A stretch of 64,000 bases of DNA, taken from positions 62,001 to 126,000 of the forward strand of contig JACPNZ010000041.1 of assembly GCA_016185245.1 (NCBI GenBank), in the 5' to 3' direction. The notes under the pieces were generated by a model, which ran no database searches, was not told the DNA's origin, and saw only the letters and a program-made list of their open reading frames with translations. This document shows positions 8,688 through 18,731 of the stretch, one piece after another. Both the position numbers and the translations under genes were made by a program. Origin of the DNA: Hyphomicrobiales bacterium. Lineage in GTDB: Bacteria > Pseudomonadota > Alphaproteobacteria > Rhizobiales > Aestuariivirgaceae. Within the stretch, counting starts at the first letter, position 1. Each line of letters begins with the position of its first letter.

Positions 8688-9812
8688 ATGCAGACTGGGC
8701 AAGCGACTGCCGGCGGGCAGGTTTACGAAGCGGCCGAACAGAACCTTTCCGCCCGTCGCAAAGTCTGGGGCCGTATTCTAATCGTGGCCGCGAGTCTCGG
8801 CCTCGCGATCATGGTGATGTGGCAGCTTCTCGATTCGATGGGCGTCATCGCCACGGGCTTCCCGAACTGGCGGCCCGTGGCCTTTGCCTATCTCGTCTGG
8901 GCCATCGCACTCGGCGCTGGGCAGGTGATGATCCACGGCGAGAATGGCCATCGCGCTTTGTTTTTGCTGCCGGCCCTGCTGTTCACCATCGCCATGGTCA
9001 TCTTTCCTACCTTTTTCGGACTCTACATCGCTTTCACCGACTGGAACCTGAGTTCCTTCACCGGCCAGAAATTCAACGGTCTCGACAATGTCCGGGCACT
9101 GGTGGCCGACGAGTACTTCTGGAACGCTCTCCTCAACATGGTCTACTATGTGCTGTCGGTAGCGGTGCAATATGCGATCGCTTTCGGCCTGGCACTCCTC
9201 CTCAATGCCGAGATCAAGGCGCGCAAGTTTTTTCGGGTCGCCTTCCTCCTACCCTTCATGCTGAGTCCGGTGGCGATCAGCTGGATGATCGGCAAGTCGC
9301 TGATGGAATACCGCTTCGGTCCGCTTGCCACTCTCATGCGCCATCTTGGCTGGGAAAGTCCCGCCTTCTTTGCAACTCCGTGGATTGCGAGACTGAGCAT
9401 CGTGGCAATGGACTCCTGGGTGTGGATTCCCTTCATCATGATTCTGCTGCTGGCCGGGCTTCAGGCCCTTCCCAAGGAAGTACAGGAAGCCGCCAAGGTC
9501 GACGGAGCGACGCCCTGGCAATCTTTCTGGCAGATCACCTTTCCGCTCATGCTGCCGATCAGCGTAACCGCCATCGTCTTGCGTATTATTTTCCAGCTCA
9601 AGCTCGCCGACATTGTCATCAACACGACATCCGGCGGCCCGGGCGGCGCAACCGACACGGTATCGAGCTTCATTTTCCGCGAATACCGTGACCGATCCAA
9701 TGTCGGCTACGGCACGATGGTGGCGGAAGCCTATCTTATCATCATCATCATCTTCATCACCCTGTTGTTGAAGGTCCTGCGCCGCTGGATGCGCGAGGAG
9801 AACGACGCCTGA
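8688..9812 (+). CDS. ABC transporter permease, first subunit (MalF/UgpA-like)
   Basis: A 374-residue inner-membrane protein. Three hydrophobic segments occupy the first 110 residues, followed by the MetI-like permease domain. The ATPase-contacting EAA loop is visible as EAAKVDGATPWQSFWQITFPLMLP, near residues 265-290. The extra N-terminal membrane segments resemble MalF-type subunits. Its TGA overlaps the ATG of the second permease. With that subunit it forms the translocation channel for the substrate bound by the 6.9 kb receptor. Confidence 0.88.
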   Translation: MQTGQATAGGQVYEAAEQNLSARRKVWGRILIVAASLGLAIMVMWQLLDSMGVIATGFPNWRPVAFAYLVWAIALGAGQVMIHGENGHRALFLLPALLFTIAMVIFPTFFGLYIAFTDWNLSSFTGQKFNGLDNVRALVADEYFWNALLNMVYYVLSVAVQYAIAFGLALLLNAEIKARKFFRVAFLLPFMLSPVAISWMIGKSLMEYRFGPLATLMRHLGWESPAFFATPWIARLSIVAMDSWVWIPFIMILLLAGLQALPKEVQEAAKVDGATPWQSFWQITFPLMLPISVTAIVLRIIFQLKLADIVINTTSGGPGGATDTVSSFIFREYRDRSNVGYGTMVAEAYLIIIIIFITLLLKVLRRWMREENDA

Positions 9813-10723
9813 TGGCCTACCCCGCTTCGAGCGAACCCCATCCCAGCGGCCTGCTCCGGCATGTCACCGGCCGGGTATTCATCTATGGCGCCCTGCTCCT
9901 CTGGGCTTTCATCTGTATCTTCCCGATCTATTGGACCGTCTCGACCTCGCTCAAGAAGGCACCCAATGTGATGAAAGGCAATCTCATACCCTGGTTGGAT
10001 TTCCAGCCCGATTGGCTGGGTTGGCGCTCGCTCGGCCTGTCGCCGGACACGATCTTTAACGTGTCGACGGTGCGCGATGAATTCTTGCTGCGTTTCGAGA
10101 ACAGCATTCTGGTTTCGATCGGTGCCGCAGCGCTCGCCATCATCATCGGATCACTGGCCGCCTATGGTCTCAGCCGCTTTCAGTACCGCTTAGGCCCATG
10201 GCGCAACAAGGACATTTCCTTTTTCTTTCTGTCGCAACTGATTCTGCCGCCGGTCGTCCTGGCGATGCCATTTCTGGTTCTTTACAAGGAGCTTGCCCTC
10301 CTCGACACGATCACCGGGCTCGTCCTTGTCTATACGCTCATGGTTCTGCCCATCGTCATCTGGATCATGCGCGACCAGTTCGATACGATTCCGATCGAGC
10401 TCGAACAGGCGGCACTGGTGGATGGCTGCTCGGTGTGGGGGGCATTCCTGAGGATTGTGTTGCCGATCGCTCTCCCTGGCATCGTTGCGGCTTTCATTCT
10501 CGCCGTCGTTCTCAGCTGGAACGAATATTTCTTTGCCGCCCTGCTGACCAGCACCAATGCCAAGACCCTGCCGGTGATGGTGGCCAGCCAGACCGGCTCG
10601 CAAGGCATTAGCTGGTGGTCGATGGCGGCGCTGTCGACGGCGGCCATTGCACCCTTGGTGCTGATCGGAGTGTTCCTCGAGCGCTACATCGTCAAGGGTC
10701 TCACCGCCGGCGCAGTGAAATGA
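9812..10723 (+). CDS. ABC transporter permease, second subunit (MalG/UgpE-like)
   Basis: A 303-residue MetI-domain permease sharing its start with the previous stop (TGATG). It has an N-terminal transmembrane segment near residues 25-45 and the EAA-type loop EQAALVDGCSVWGAFLRIVLPIALP near residues 195-220. The C-terminal end LERYIVKGLTAGAVKGG-like (here LTAGAVK) is typical of MalG/UgpE family subunits. It is the last gene of the importer operon. No ATPase gene follows, so the ATPase that ends at 316 is the likely partner. Confidence 0.9.
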   Translation: MAYPASSEPHPSGLLRHVTGRVFIYGALLLWAFICIFPIYWTVSTSLKKAPNVMKGNLIPWLDFQPDWLGWRSLGLSPDTIFNVSTVRDEFLLRFENSILVSIGAAALAIIIGSLAAYGLSRFQYRLGPWRNKDISFFFLSQLILPPVVLAMPFLVLYKELALLDTITGLVLVYTLMVLPIVIWIMRDQFDTIPIELEQAALVDGCSVWGAFLRIVLPIALPGIVAAFILAVVLSWNEYFFAALLTSTNAKTLPVMVASQTGSQGISWWSMAALSTAAIAPLVLIGVFLERYIVKGLTAGAVK

Positions 10724-10916
10724 ACCCGTGTCAAGATCGGACAGGGGACCTTCGTTCGCTTCCAGCCAGCCACTCTATCTTCGATCATATCGATCACATT
10801 CATAGAAATTAAGACTGTCGATTTGCTCGCAGTTTCTGCACGGTGTGAACCTTGGTTTAACCGAACCATCCAAAACAACCTAAGGGCGACTTTACTTCAC
10901 CGAGACTTAACGGGGC

Positions 10917-13016
10917 ATGGCAATTGTTAGGTCGCTGCAAGAGAGCCGATCGCCAGTCATGACCGCCAACCGCCAGACTTTCAATCTAACCAAGATCGTC
11001 GCCGGCATCGTGCTGGGCATGGGCGTACTGGCCGCCTCGGTGGTGCTCGGCGTCAACTATGCCGTCGACCAGGCGGTCGGCATCGATGCCCGCACCAAGG
11101 CCGAGGACTGGGCCAAATACTTCATCAACACCCTTCCCGATCTCGATCGCCTGCTAGCGACCGGCAAGCTCGACGAGCGCCAGAACGCCGTCGTCGCCAC
11201 CGCCGCCAAGGTCGGCAATGTCTTCCGCTTCAAGCTCTACGATGCCGCGGGCAATGAGCTTCTCGAATCGGATGCGGCGAAGTTTGATAGGAATGCCGGC
11301 AACGATCACCTCGACAACGAAGCCAAGGAGGTAGCGGAAACAAAGCTTGCCCGAATCGCGCTCAACGACGGCAGCAAGGAACGCAACATGCCGCCGCTCT
11401 ATGCCGAAGCCTATGTGCCGGTTTTCAAGGCAAACGGCGCGCTGCGCACCATCGTCGAAACCTATGTCGACGAAACCAGGGTCGCGTCATTCTTCAAGAC
11501 CACCTTCCAGGCCCTGGCGATCAGCCTCGGGCTTGGCATGGCGCTCGCCTTTGGCGCCCCCACGCTCGCCTTCCTGCTGCGCACCAAGCAGGCCCGAGAA
11601 GTGAAGCAGCGGGTCGAGTTTCTCGCCAGCCACGACCCGATGACCAGCCTGCTCAACCGCCGCAGCTTGGCCGAACGGTTGTTGCAGCGCATTGCGACGC
11701 GGCCCGCCGACAATTGCCTGGCGGTGGTGTTTCTCGATGTCGACGACTTCAAGCTGATCAACGACAGCTATGGCCATGAAGCGGGGGACGAATTCCTCAA
11801 GCACGTCGCCAGCAGCATAACCGCGTTCTGCCAGCCGGACGATTTCGTCGCCCGGGCCGGCGGCGACGAGTTCATCATCACCCTCGGGCGCGACACCGAA
11901 GACAGCGTCATGGCAACCGTCGAGGCCATGATGACGGCGGTTCGCGAGCCCCTGACAGCCCGCGGCCACCGCATTTCCGGGCAGGTGAGCGCCGGCGTGC
12001 ACATCCTGGGCAACACGGTAACCAGCGTCGAGGATGCCCTGCACAATGCCGACGTGGCACTCTATCAGTCAAAACTCGACGGCAAGAACACCGCGCGGCT
12101 GTTTTCCGACGAGATGGAAGTTCGGATGCGGGCCCGGCGCGAGTTGGAACTCCTGGTCCGCGAAGCGGCGAGAGATCGCAGCTTCGAACTCTATTATCAG
12201 CCACTGGTCGACGTCAGATCCCGGTACTGCCTGGGCTTCGAGGCCCTCCTCCGCCTGAAGAACAAGGACGGCGTCCCGGTGCCGCCGACGGTCTTCATTC
12301 CGGTCGCCGAGCAGATCGGCCTGATCGAGGAGATCGGCAACTGGGTGATCGAGGAGGCAACCCGCACCGCCGCCCTGTGGCCGGATGCGATGTATGTCTC
12401 GATCAATCTATCGGTGAAGCAGTTCGCCAGCGGCCGCCTGGCCGCCACGGTGCGGGCGGCTCTCGAAAACTCCGACCTTGCTCCGGGCCGCCTCGAATTG
12501 GAAGTGACCGAGTCGCTGCTGATGGAGAATACCGCGACCGTCGCCCGCCAGCTGGCTGCCATAAAGGCCTTCGGTGCCTCGATCGCCATGGACGACTTCG
12601 GCACCGGCTACTCCAGCCTGGGCTACCTGTGGCAATTCGGCTTCGACAAGCTGAAGATCGACCGCTCGTTCATCACCGCCCTGACGGCCGACGAGAACAA
12701 GGCCCGCGACATCCTCGACACCATCGTCACCCTGGCGCATCGTCTCGGCATGAAGGTAACGGCCGAGGGCATCGAGACAGATCGCCAGGCCAGCATCCTC
12801 GAAGCCCTGTCGTGCGATCAGTTCCAGGGCTATCTTTATGGCAAGCCGTTGCCGATGGGTGACATTGGGGCATATTTGCTGCAACGGTTTCATGCTGTGG
12901 CAATCGCCCCCGTGTCGGGTGGCTTCCCGGGAGGACCACTCCGGCGAACGCCTGGCAGCGGGCTAAGGGGCCGGCATAGGCTTCGCGCCTGGCCATTCAC
13001 CTTTCCTGTTAGCTAA
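10917..13016 (+). CDS. Membrane GGDEF-EAL domain protein (c-di-GMP turnover)
   Basis: A 699-residue protein with a transmembrane segment near residues 24-46, a periplasmic sensor region, a second membrane segment near 185-215, then GGDEF and EAL domains. The cyclase site is intact (ARAGGDEF). The allosteric RxxD inhibition site is absent: QPDD stands at that position. The phosphodiesterase site looks complete: FEALLRL, EVTESLLMEN, MDDFGTGYSSLG, LKIDRSF, TAEGIET and QFQGYLYGKPLP. Both activities are therefore possible. The last 40 residues are proline/arginine-rich and unlike the family. An alternative ATG is at 10959. It stands alone, separate from the importer operon. Confidence 0.9.
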   Translation: MAIVRSLQESRSPVMTANRQTFNLTKIVAGIVLGMGVLAASVVLGVNYAVDQAVGIDARTKAEDWAKYFINTLPDLDRLLATGKLDERQNAVVATAAKVGNVFRFKLYDAAGNELLESDAAKFDRNAGNDHLDNEAKEVAETKLARIALNDGSKERNMPPLYAEAYVPVFKANGALRTIVETYVDETRVASFFKTTFQALAISLGLGMALAFGAPTLAFLLRTKQAREVKQRVEFLASHDPMTSLLNRRSLAERLLQRIATRPADNCLAVVFLDVDDFKLINDSYGHEAGDEFLKHVASSITAFCQPDDFVARAGGDEFIITLGRDTEDSVMATVEAMMTAVREPLTARGHRISGQVSAGVHILGNTVTSVEDALHNADVALYQSKLDGKNTARLFSDEMEVRMRARRELELLVREAARDRSFELYYQPLVDVRSRYCLGFEALLRLKNKDGVPVPPTVFIPVAEQIGLIEEIGNWVIEEATRTAALWPDAMYVSINLSVKQFASGRLAATVRAALENSDLAPGRLELEVTESLLMENTATVARQLAAIKAFGASIAMDDFGTGYSSLGYLWQFGFDKLKIDRSFITALTADENKARDILDTIVTLAHRLGMKVTAEGIETDRQASILEALSCDQFQGYLYGKPLPMGDIGAYLLQRFHAVAIAPVSGGFPGGPLRRTPGSGLRGRHRLRAWPFTFPVS

Positions 13017-13116
13017 AACTTGGGGCAAATTGGCAAGAGCCCGGCGATTGGGTTAGGTTGAGAGGCCCTTTTCCCGGCACGGCAGGGGCGGCAGGCGCTT
13101 GAGAGGGTCGAGTGGA

Positions 13117-13287
13117 ATGAAGACAGCCTTTGTATTGATCATGTGGTGGAGCGGGTCGCTGATCAACGGCGCGGCCATCGACCACGTCGAGTTCGGCAGC
13201 AAGGAGGCCTGCGAGAAGGCCAAGGCCGAGATTCCCTTCAGCAGCGTCTGCGTTGCCAAGGATTCGCCGGCCAGTTCCGGAAACTGA
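13117..13287 (+). CDS. Small exported hypothetical protein
   Basis: A 56-residue frame with ATG 13117 preceded by GAGTGGA. It starts with a hydrophobic stretch (MKTAFVLIMWWSGSLING) and continues with DHVEFGSKEACEKAKAEIP and SVCVAKD. The two cysteines could form a disulfide in the periplasm. The pattern of a short signal followed by 'eF.s.eaCe.ak' occurs in small proteins of rhizobia, but no function is known to me. Coding use is plausible, with no overlapping gene. Confidence 0.55.
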   Translation: MKTAFVLIMWWSGSLINGAAIDHVEFGSKEACEKAKAEIPFSSVCVAKDSPASSGN

Positions 13288-13545
13288 CCGCGCCGCCCGG
13301 ATACTGGCGTGTCCCGCGCCGACGATGGCCGCCGCCGATAAGATCGGGCGCCCCTACGGCTTTGTCGATACCATCGACTTCGTCGATGCCGCGCCAACCA
13401 CGGCGATCGCAACCTTCGGCCGCCAGCAATTCGGCCCGGGTAAGATCGGCCCGTCGGTGCTGATCGACCGAAACGACGGTATCGTGGTCAATTGCCCGAT
13501 CGCGGGGTTCGACGCTTCGGATTTCATCCTGAAGACCGCAGGCGG

Positions 13546-14349
13546 TTACGGGCAGGTCGGGGCGAGCGGCGGGTCGGGCCAGGTGGCGAGGGTGACGGCA
13601 ATCGATGCGGTCTGCTCGACGATGCCGACCATCACCCCGGCGAGTTTGAGTTCGCCGCCCTCCTCCACCAGCAGCGGGCCGCCGGAACTGCCGAAATTTG
13701 TATCGCAATCGGTGAAAAGATGCGTGCCATCGCGATAGATGACGCTGCAATTGCGGTGCACCGTCAGAATATAGCGGTGATCGATCGGATAGCCCGCGTG
13801 CGTGATGTGACTTCCGACAGAGAGGTCATCGGCAGCAACCAGCGGCACGGTGCCGGCGGCGGCAAGATCGCGGTCGAGCACGATCAGCGCCAGGTCGCTG
13901 CGAAAGCTTTCGAGTGGGACTTGCTGATAGGGCAGACCGGGCAGCGGTCTCTGGGCCCCGATATAGCGATATCCGGGCGCAAATTTTACGCATCTGGCGG
14001 TGGCGCGCCCGGCGGTCTTGTCGCGCCTGACGCCGGCGGCGAAGTGGATGTCCTTCGCCAAAAACGGCAACTTCGTCGGGGGATTGATGAGACAATGGGC
14101 TGCGGTGAGGACCAGCCGCGAGCCGATGAGCGTTCCCGAACATTCGCCCCGCGACCGATAGCCACCCATGTTGACCTGTCCGATCGCCGGCCAGGGTGGG
14201 CCGTCGCTGTCGATTGTCTGACGATCGTCGTTGCCGATGATGCCGGGCTTTACCGGCAACTCGGAGGCTGCCGCAGACCCTGCAAGGATTAGACCCGAGG
14301 CCAGCCAGCCCAAGATGCGAAGTGCCGGCCCGGCAAAGCTCGTCGTCAT
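13546..14349 (-). CDS. Secreted trypsin-like serine protease
   Basis: A 267-residue S1/V8-like protease starting at ATG 14349. A signal peptide covers residues 1-29 (hydrophobic, ending AAASE). The catalytic triad is visible as H85 (LTAAHC), D152 (RSDLALI) and S222 (FGSSGGPL). Cysteine pairs such as C70/C86 and C201/C215 suggest disulfides and a periplasmic or extracellular location. The protein ends soon after the Ser motif (about 45 residues), which is near normal for short bacterial trypsin-like proteins. It stands alone between two small plus-strand genes; its substrate is unknown. Confidence 0.85.
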   Translation of the reverse strand: MTTSFAGPALRILGWLASGLILAGSAAASELPVKPGIIGNDDRQTIDSDGPPWPAIGQVNMGGYRSRGECSGTLIGSRLVLTAAHCLINPPTKLPFLAKDIHFAAGVRRDKTAGRATARCVKFAPGYRYIGAQRPLPGLPYQQVPLESFRSDLALIVLDRDLAAAGTVPLVAADDLSVGSHITHAGYPIDHRYILTVHRNCSVIYRDGTHLFTDCDTNFGSSGGPLLVEEGGELKLAGVMVGIVEQTASIAVTLATWPDPPLAPTCP

Positions 14350-14630
14350 GGTTGCAAGGTCCTGAACCACCCCGGTTTATGGGCAGCCTCACCGCTTTGC
14401 GGTTTTAGGTTCGATCGTCCTTGCCCGCAAGCCGGATCGGATTTCGTCCCGTAGGCTAAGCCCAGGCGCTCGGTTCGGCCGGTGTTCCCCGCCTGACCGG
14501 TTAGAAGCCGGCGATGGTTCTGCCACCCGTTCATTGTTGGTCGAGGCAAAATTGCTGCGTTGCAAGACAAATATTGCATCGCACCACGATTTGGCCTATG
14601 GGAAGGTCGACTCAATCTGGGAATCACGCC

Positions 14631-14855
14631 ATGCCGAACAACCCCGCCGTTTCGATTGAAGACCGCGTCCGTGCCGTCGCCTATGACCTGTGGGTCGCCG
14701 AAGGCCAGCCCGAGGGCCGCGCCGAAGCCCACTGGCTCAAGGCTTATGAGCTGGTCAACGCCGAAGCGGGTGCCGCCGCCAGGCCGAAGCGCGCCGCGGC
14801 CAAGACTGCGACCGTACCGGTCAAAAAGGCCGCGGCACCGCGCCAGCGTTCCTGA
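14631..14855 (+). CDS. DUF2934 small protein
   Basis: A 74-residue protein from ATG 14631. Residues 8-46 match the DUF2934 pattern: EDRVRAVAYDLWVAEGQP, then AEAHWLKAYELV. A Lys/Ala-rich basic tail follows (PKRAAAKTA...KKAAAPRQRS), reminiscent of nucleic-acid-binding tails. The function of the family is unknown. A strong terminator follows at 14894. A second DUF2934 protein is encoded at 27.8 kb in this window. Confidence 0.8.
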   Translation: MPNNPAVSIEDRVRAVAYDLWVAEGQPEGRAEAHWLKAYELVNAEAGAAARPKRAAAKTATVPVKKAAAPRQRS

Positions 14856-14893
14856 TTCACCACGCTCGTTCACCGCGGCGCAATTTCAGACAG

Positions 14894-14925
14894 CAGGACT
14901 GCCTCGCGGCGGTCCTGTTTTTTTT
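14894..14925 (+). terminator. Rho-independent terminator after the DUF2934 gene
   Basis: Stem CAGGACTGCC (14894-14903) / GGCGGTCCTG (14908-14917), with one G-U pair, loop TCGC, and eight T residues at 14918-14925. It is a textbook intrinsic terminator isolating the DUF2934 gene from clpS. Confidence 0.92.
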
Positions 14926-14990
14926 GGCGGGACCGCCCCCCGCGATTACCCTCTCCCATTTCGGGCCAAAGAACCTATATAATCGCTTCC

Positions 14991-15314
14991 ATGCCGAAGC
15001 GCGATGCACAGAGGGACGGAAACCAGACCGGCGTCATCACCCGCACCGAGGTGAAGACCAAAAAGCCTTCGCTCTACAAGGTGCTGTTGCTGAACGACGA
15101 TTACACGCCGATGGAATTCGTCGTCCATGTGCTCGAACGCTTCTTCGGCAAAGGACGCGAAGAGGCAACCCGCATCATGCTGCATGTCCACCAGAAGGGC
15201 GTGGGCATCTGCGGGGTCTATACGTTTGAGGTGGCGGAGACCAAGGTGACCCAGGTGATGGATTTTTCACGCAATCATCAGCATCCTCTGCAGTGCACGA
15301 TGGAAAAGGAATAG
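14991..15314 (+). CDS. clpS: ClpS, ATP-dependent Clp protease adaptor
   Basis: A 107-residue protein with the ClpS core: [25 protein letters not shown], then a Glu/His region ([21 protein letters not shown]). ClpS delivers N-end-rule substrates, those with bulky N-terminal residues, to ClpAP. The flexible N-terminal tail of about 25 residues precedes the core as expected. The clpA gene starts 7 bases downstream, so the two are co-transcribed, as in most proteobacteria. Confidence 0.96.
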   Translation: MPKRDAQRDGNQTGVITRTEVKTKKPSLYKVLLLNDDYTPMEFVVHVLERFFGKGREEATRIMLHVHQKGVGICGVYTFEVAETKVTQVMDFSRNHQHPLQCTMEKE

Positions 15315-15321
15315 GCGCCGA

Positions 15322-17712
15322 ATGCCCACGTTCTCCCGCAGTCTGGAACAGGCCCTGCACCGCGCGCTGGCCATCGCCAACGAGCATTCCCACGAGTATG
15401 CAACGCTCGAGCATCTGCTGCTGGCGCTGGTCGAGGACAAGGACGCCGCCGCGGTGATGCGGGCCTGCAATGTCGACCTCGATTCGCTGCGCAAGTCGCT
15501 CGAGACCTATATCGACAATGAGCTCACCGGCATGATCACCGCCGAGCGCGAGGATTCCAAGCCGACCGCCGGATTCCAGCGGGTGATCCAGCGCGCCGTC
15601 ATCCATGTGCAGTCGTCGGGCCGCGAGGAGGTGACCGGGGCCAATGTGCTGGTGGCGATCTTCGCCGAGCGCGAGAGCCATGCCGCCTATTTCCTGCAGG
15701 AGCAGGACATGACCCGCTACGACGCGGTCAATTACATTTCCCACGGCATCGCCAAGCGGGCCGGGCTGTCGGAAACGCGGCCCGTGCGCGGCGTCGACCA
15801 GGACCAGCAGCAGGGCGGCGGCTCCGACGGCGAGGACCGCGAGGCGGCCAAGAAGAAGGCCGACGGCGATGCCCTCGATGCCTATTGCGTCAATCTCAAC
15901 CGCAAGGCCGGCGAAGGCCGCATCGATCCGTTGATCGGCCGTGAGGCGGAGGTCAACCGCACCATCCAGATTCTCTGCCGGCGACAGAAGAACAATCCGC
16001 TGTTCGTGGGCGACCCCGGCGTCGGCAAGACGGCGATCGCCGAGGGGCTGGCTCGCAAGATCGTCAAGGGCGAGGTGCCGGAGGTCCTGGCCGATTGCAC
16101 CGTGTTCCAGCTCGACATGGGGGCGCTGCTTGCCGGCACCCGCTATCGCGGCGATTTCGAGGAACGCCTCAAGGCGGTGATCAAGGAGATCGAAGCGCGC
16201 CCCGGCGCCATCATGTTCATCGACGAAATCCATACGGTGATCGGCGCCGGCGCCACCTCGGGCGGCGCCATGGATGCCTCCAATCTGCTGAAGCCGGCGC
16301 TCGCCGGCGGGGCGCTGCGCTGCATCGGCTCCACCACCTACAAGGAGTACCGCCAACATTTCGAGAAGGACCGGGCGCTGGTGCGGCGGTTCCAGAAGAT
16401 CGACGTCAACGAGCCGACTATTCCCGACGCCATCGCCATCCTCAAGGGCCTCAAGCCCTATTACGAGGAGTTTCACAAGGTGAAGTTCACCGACCAGGCG
16501 ATCGAAAGTGCCGTGCAGCTGTCGGCCCGCTACATGAGCGACCGCAAGCTGCCCGACAAGGCGATCGACGTGATCGACGAGACCGGCGCCTCGCAGATGC
16601 TGGTGGCCGAGAGCAAGCGCCGCAAGACTATCGATGTGCCGGAGATCGAGGCGACCATCGCCACCATGGCCCGCATCCCGGCCAAGAACGTCTCCAAGGA
16701 CGATGCCACGGTCCTCAAGAATCTCGACGCCGAATTAAAGCGCCTGGTATTCGGGCAGGATAAGGCGATCGAGGCACTGACCTCGGCGATCAAGCTCGCC
16801 CGGGCGGGCCTGCGCGAGCCGGAAAAGCCGATCGGCTGCTATCTCTTCTCCGGGCCGACCGGAGTGGGCAAGACCGAGGTGGCACGGCGGTTGGCGGAAG
16901 TGCTGGGCGTAAACATGCTGCGCTTCGACATGTCGGAATATATGGAGCGCCACTCGGTCTCGCGGCTGATCGGCGCCCCTCCCGGCTACGTCGGCTTCGA
17001 CCAGGGCGGCCTTCTGACAGACGGCATCGACCAGCATCCCTACAGCGTGCTGCTGCTCGACGAGATCGAGAAGGCCCACCCGGACCTGTTCAACATCCTG
17101 TTGCAAGTGATGGACCACGGCAAGCTCACCGATCACAACGGCAAATCGGTCGACTTCCGCAACGTGATCCTAATCATGACGACCAATGCCGGCGCCCAGG
17201 ATCTGGCCCGCGAGGCCATGGGTTTCACCCGCAACAAGCGCGAGGGTGACGATCAGGAGGCGATCATCCGCATGTTCTCGCCGGAGTTCCGCAACCGGCT
17301 CGACGCGGTCATCGGCTTTGCCCATCTGCCGCCGGAGATCGTCCGTAAGGTGGTTGAGAAGTTCGTCCTCCAGCTCGAGGCCCAGCTGGCCGAGCGCCAA
17401 ATCAACATCGAGCTGTCGCCGGAAGCCGCCGACTGGCTGGCCGCCAAGGGCTATGACCAGCAGATGGGTGCCAGGCCCTTGGCCCGGGTCATCCAGGAAC
17501 AGGTGAAGAAGCCCCTGGCCGAGGAAGTTCTGTTCGGCAAGCTCGCCAAGGGCGGCACGGTGCGCATCCTGCTCGATGGCGATGCGCTGGCCTTCCAGTA
17601 TCTGAGCCGCGACGAGGAAAAGGCCCTGCCCCGGACGCCTGAGCGCAAGGCCCTGCCGCGCGCCAAGGCCGATCCGGGAGAGAAGAAGAAACCGAAGGCC
17701 AAGGCGAAGTAG
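15322..17712 (+). CDS. clpA: ClpA, ATP-binding subunit of the Clp protease
   Basis: A 796-residue AAA+ unfoldase. It has a Clp_N repeat domain (residues 1-150), a first AAA module with Walker [14 protein letters not shown] near residue 230 and [12 protein letters not shown], and a second module with [13 protein letters not shown] near residue 511 and [11 protein letters not shown]. It lacks the long middle domain of ClpB, and its pairing with clpS confirms ClpA. It unfolds substrates and feeds them to ClpP, which is not encoded here. The C-terminal tail is rich in Lys and Pro (about 30 residues), longer than in E. coli. Confidence 0.96.
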   Translation: MPTFSRSLEQALHRALAIANEHSHEYATLEHLLLALVEDKDAAAVMRACNVDLDSLRKSLETYIDNELTGMITAEREDSKPTAGFQRVIQRAVIHVQSSGREEVTGANVLVAIFAERESHAAYFLQEQDMTRYDAVNYISHGIAKRAGLSETRPVRGVDQDQQQGGGSDGEDREAAKKKADGDALDAYCVNLNRKAGEGRIDPLIGREAEVNRTIQILCRRQKNNPLFVGDPGVGKTAIAEGLARKIVKGEVPEVLADCTVFQLDMGALLAGTRYRGDFEERLKAVIKEIEARPGAIMFIDEIHTVIGAGATSGGAMDASNLLKPALAGGALRCIGSTTYKEYRQHFEKDRALVRRFQKIDVNEPTIPDAIAILKGLKPYYEEFHKVKFTDQAIESAVQLSARYMSDRKLPDKAIDVIDETGASQMLVAESKRRKTIDVPEIEATIATMARIPAKNVSKDDATVLKNLDAELKRLVFGQDKAIEALTSAIKLARAGLREPEKPIGCYLFSGPTGVGKTEVARRLAEVLGVNMLRFDMSEYMERHSVSRLIGAPPGYVGFDQGGLLTDGIDQHPYSVLLLDEIEKAHPDLFNILLQVMDHGKLTDHNGKSVDFRNVILIMTTNAGAQDLAREAMGFTRNKREGDDQEAIIRMFSPEFRNRLDAVIGFAHLPPEIVRKVVEKFVLQLEAQLAERQINIELSPEAADWLAAKGYDQQMGARPLARVIQEQVKKPLAEEVLFGKLAKGGTVRILLDGDALAFQYLSRDEEKALPRTPERKALPRAKADPGEKKKPKAKAK

Positions 17713-17841
17713 CAGACAAGGCCCCCGTCACATTGCCGGGCCATTTGCGGCCATCCGGCAAATCGCCGAATTGCAAGTGCCGGTTTTCTTGCTAGATTGC
17801 CGGAAACCATAAGGGCTCCGGCCCACCGGGGAGACGCAAGA

Positions 17842-18636
17842 GTGGCAATCGAAGCGAAGGCGGCGGGCAAACAGCCCGTCGCAGTCAAGGTCGACGACCT
17901 TCACAAGTATTTCGGCCAACTCGAAGTCCTGAAAGGCGTTTCGCTCACCGCCCGGGAAGGCGAGGTGGTCTCGATGATCGGCGCTTCGGGCTCGGGCAAG
18001 AGCACCTTCCTGCGCTGCATCAATTTCCTCGAAATGCCGACCCAGGGGCGCATTCAGGTGACCGGCGAGGATGTGGCCCTCAAGCCGGGAAAGGATGGCA
18101 ACCTCCATCCGTCCGACCGCAAGCAGCTCGAACGCATCCGGACGAGGCTTGGCATGGTGTTCCAGAGCTTCAACCTGTGGCAGCACATGACGGTGTTGCA
18201 GAACGTGATCGAGGCGCCGGTCCATGTTCTCAGAGTTCCCACGGCCGAGGCCATCGCCCGGGCCGAGAAGCTGCTCAACAAGGTCGGCCTCTATGAGAAG
18301 CGCGACCAGTATCCGGCCTTCCTGTCGGGCGGCCAGCAGCAGCGCGCGGCTATCGCCCGGGCACTGTGCATGGAGCCCAAGGTGATGCTGTTCGACGAGC
18401 CCACTTCGGCGCTCGATCCTGAGCTCGTCGGCGAAGTGCTGCGGGTGATCCGCGATCTCGCCGAGGAAGGCCGCACCATGATCCTGGTCACCCATGAGAT
18501 GAAATTCGCCCGCGACGTGTCGAGCCACGTGATCTACCTGCACCAGGGAGTGATCGAGGAAGAAGGCCCGCCCAAGCAGGTGTTCGGTGTGCCCAAGAGC
18601 GAGCGCTGCCGCCAGTTCGTGTCCACCATCCACTAG
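17842..18636 (+). CDS. Polar amino acid ABC transporter ATP-binding protein (HisP/OccP type)
   Basis: From GTG 17842, after GGGGAG, the product is 264 residues. It carries Walker A GASGSGKSTFLRC, the Q-loop in GMVFQSFNLWQHMTV, signature LSGGQQQRAAIARAL, Walker B VMLFDEPTSALDPE, and the H-loop VTHEMKFARD. The insert KPGKDGNLHPSDRKQLERIR is typical of the histidine/octopine/arginine subfamily. It heads an operon with a receptor, two permeases and an amidohydrolase, giving amino-acid or opine-like uptake. Confidence 0.92.
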   Translation: MAIEAKAAGKQPVAVKVDDLHKYFGQLEVLKGVSLTAREGEVVSMIGASGSGKSTFLRCINFLEMPTQGRIQVTGEDVALKPGKDGNLHPSDRKQLERIRTRLGMVFQSFNLWQHMTVLQNVIEAPVHVLRVPTAEAIARAEKLLNKVGLYEKRDQYPAFLSGGQQQRAAIARALCMEPKVMLFDEPTSALDPELVGEVLRVIRDLAEEGRTMILVTHEMKFARDVSSHVIYLHQGVIEEEGPPKQVFGVPKSERCRQFVSTIH

Positions 18637-18731
18637 AACGAGACCCTCTCGCACCGACCGATCGCCGGATAGAAAACGTGCCTAATCAACGCCAAGCGGG
18701 TCATGTCGGCCTCGCCGCAAACAGGGAGAAG

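Noticed and set aside
13253-13738. A 161-codon plus-strand frame opposite the end of the trypsin-like gene
   Set aside because: The protease triad on the other strand is complete; this frame has no ribosome site or family match.
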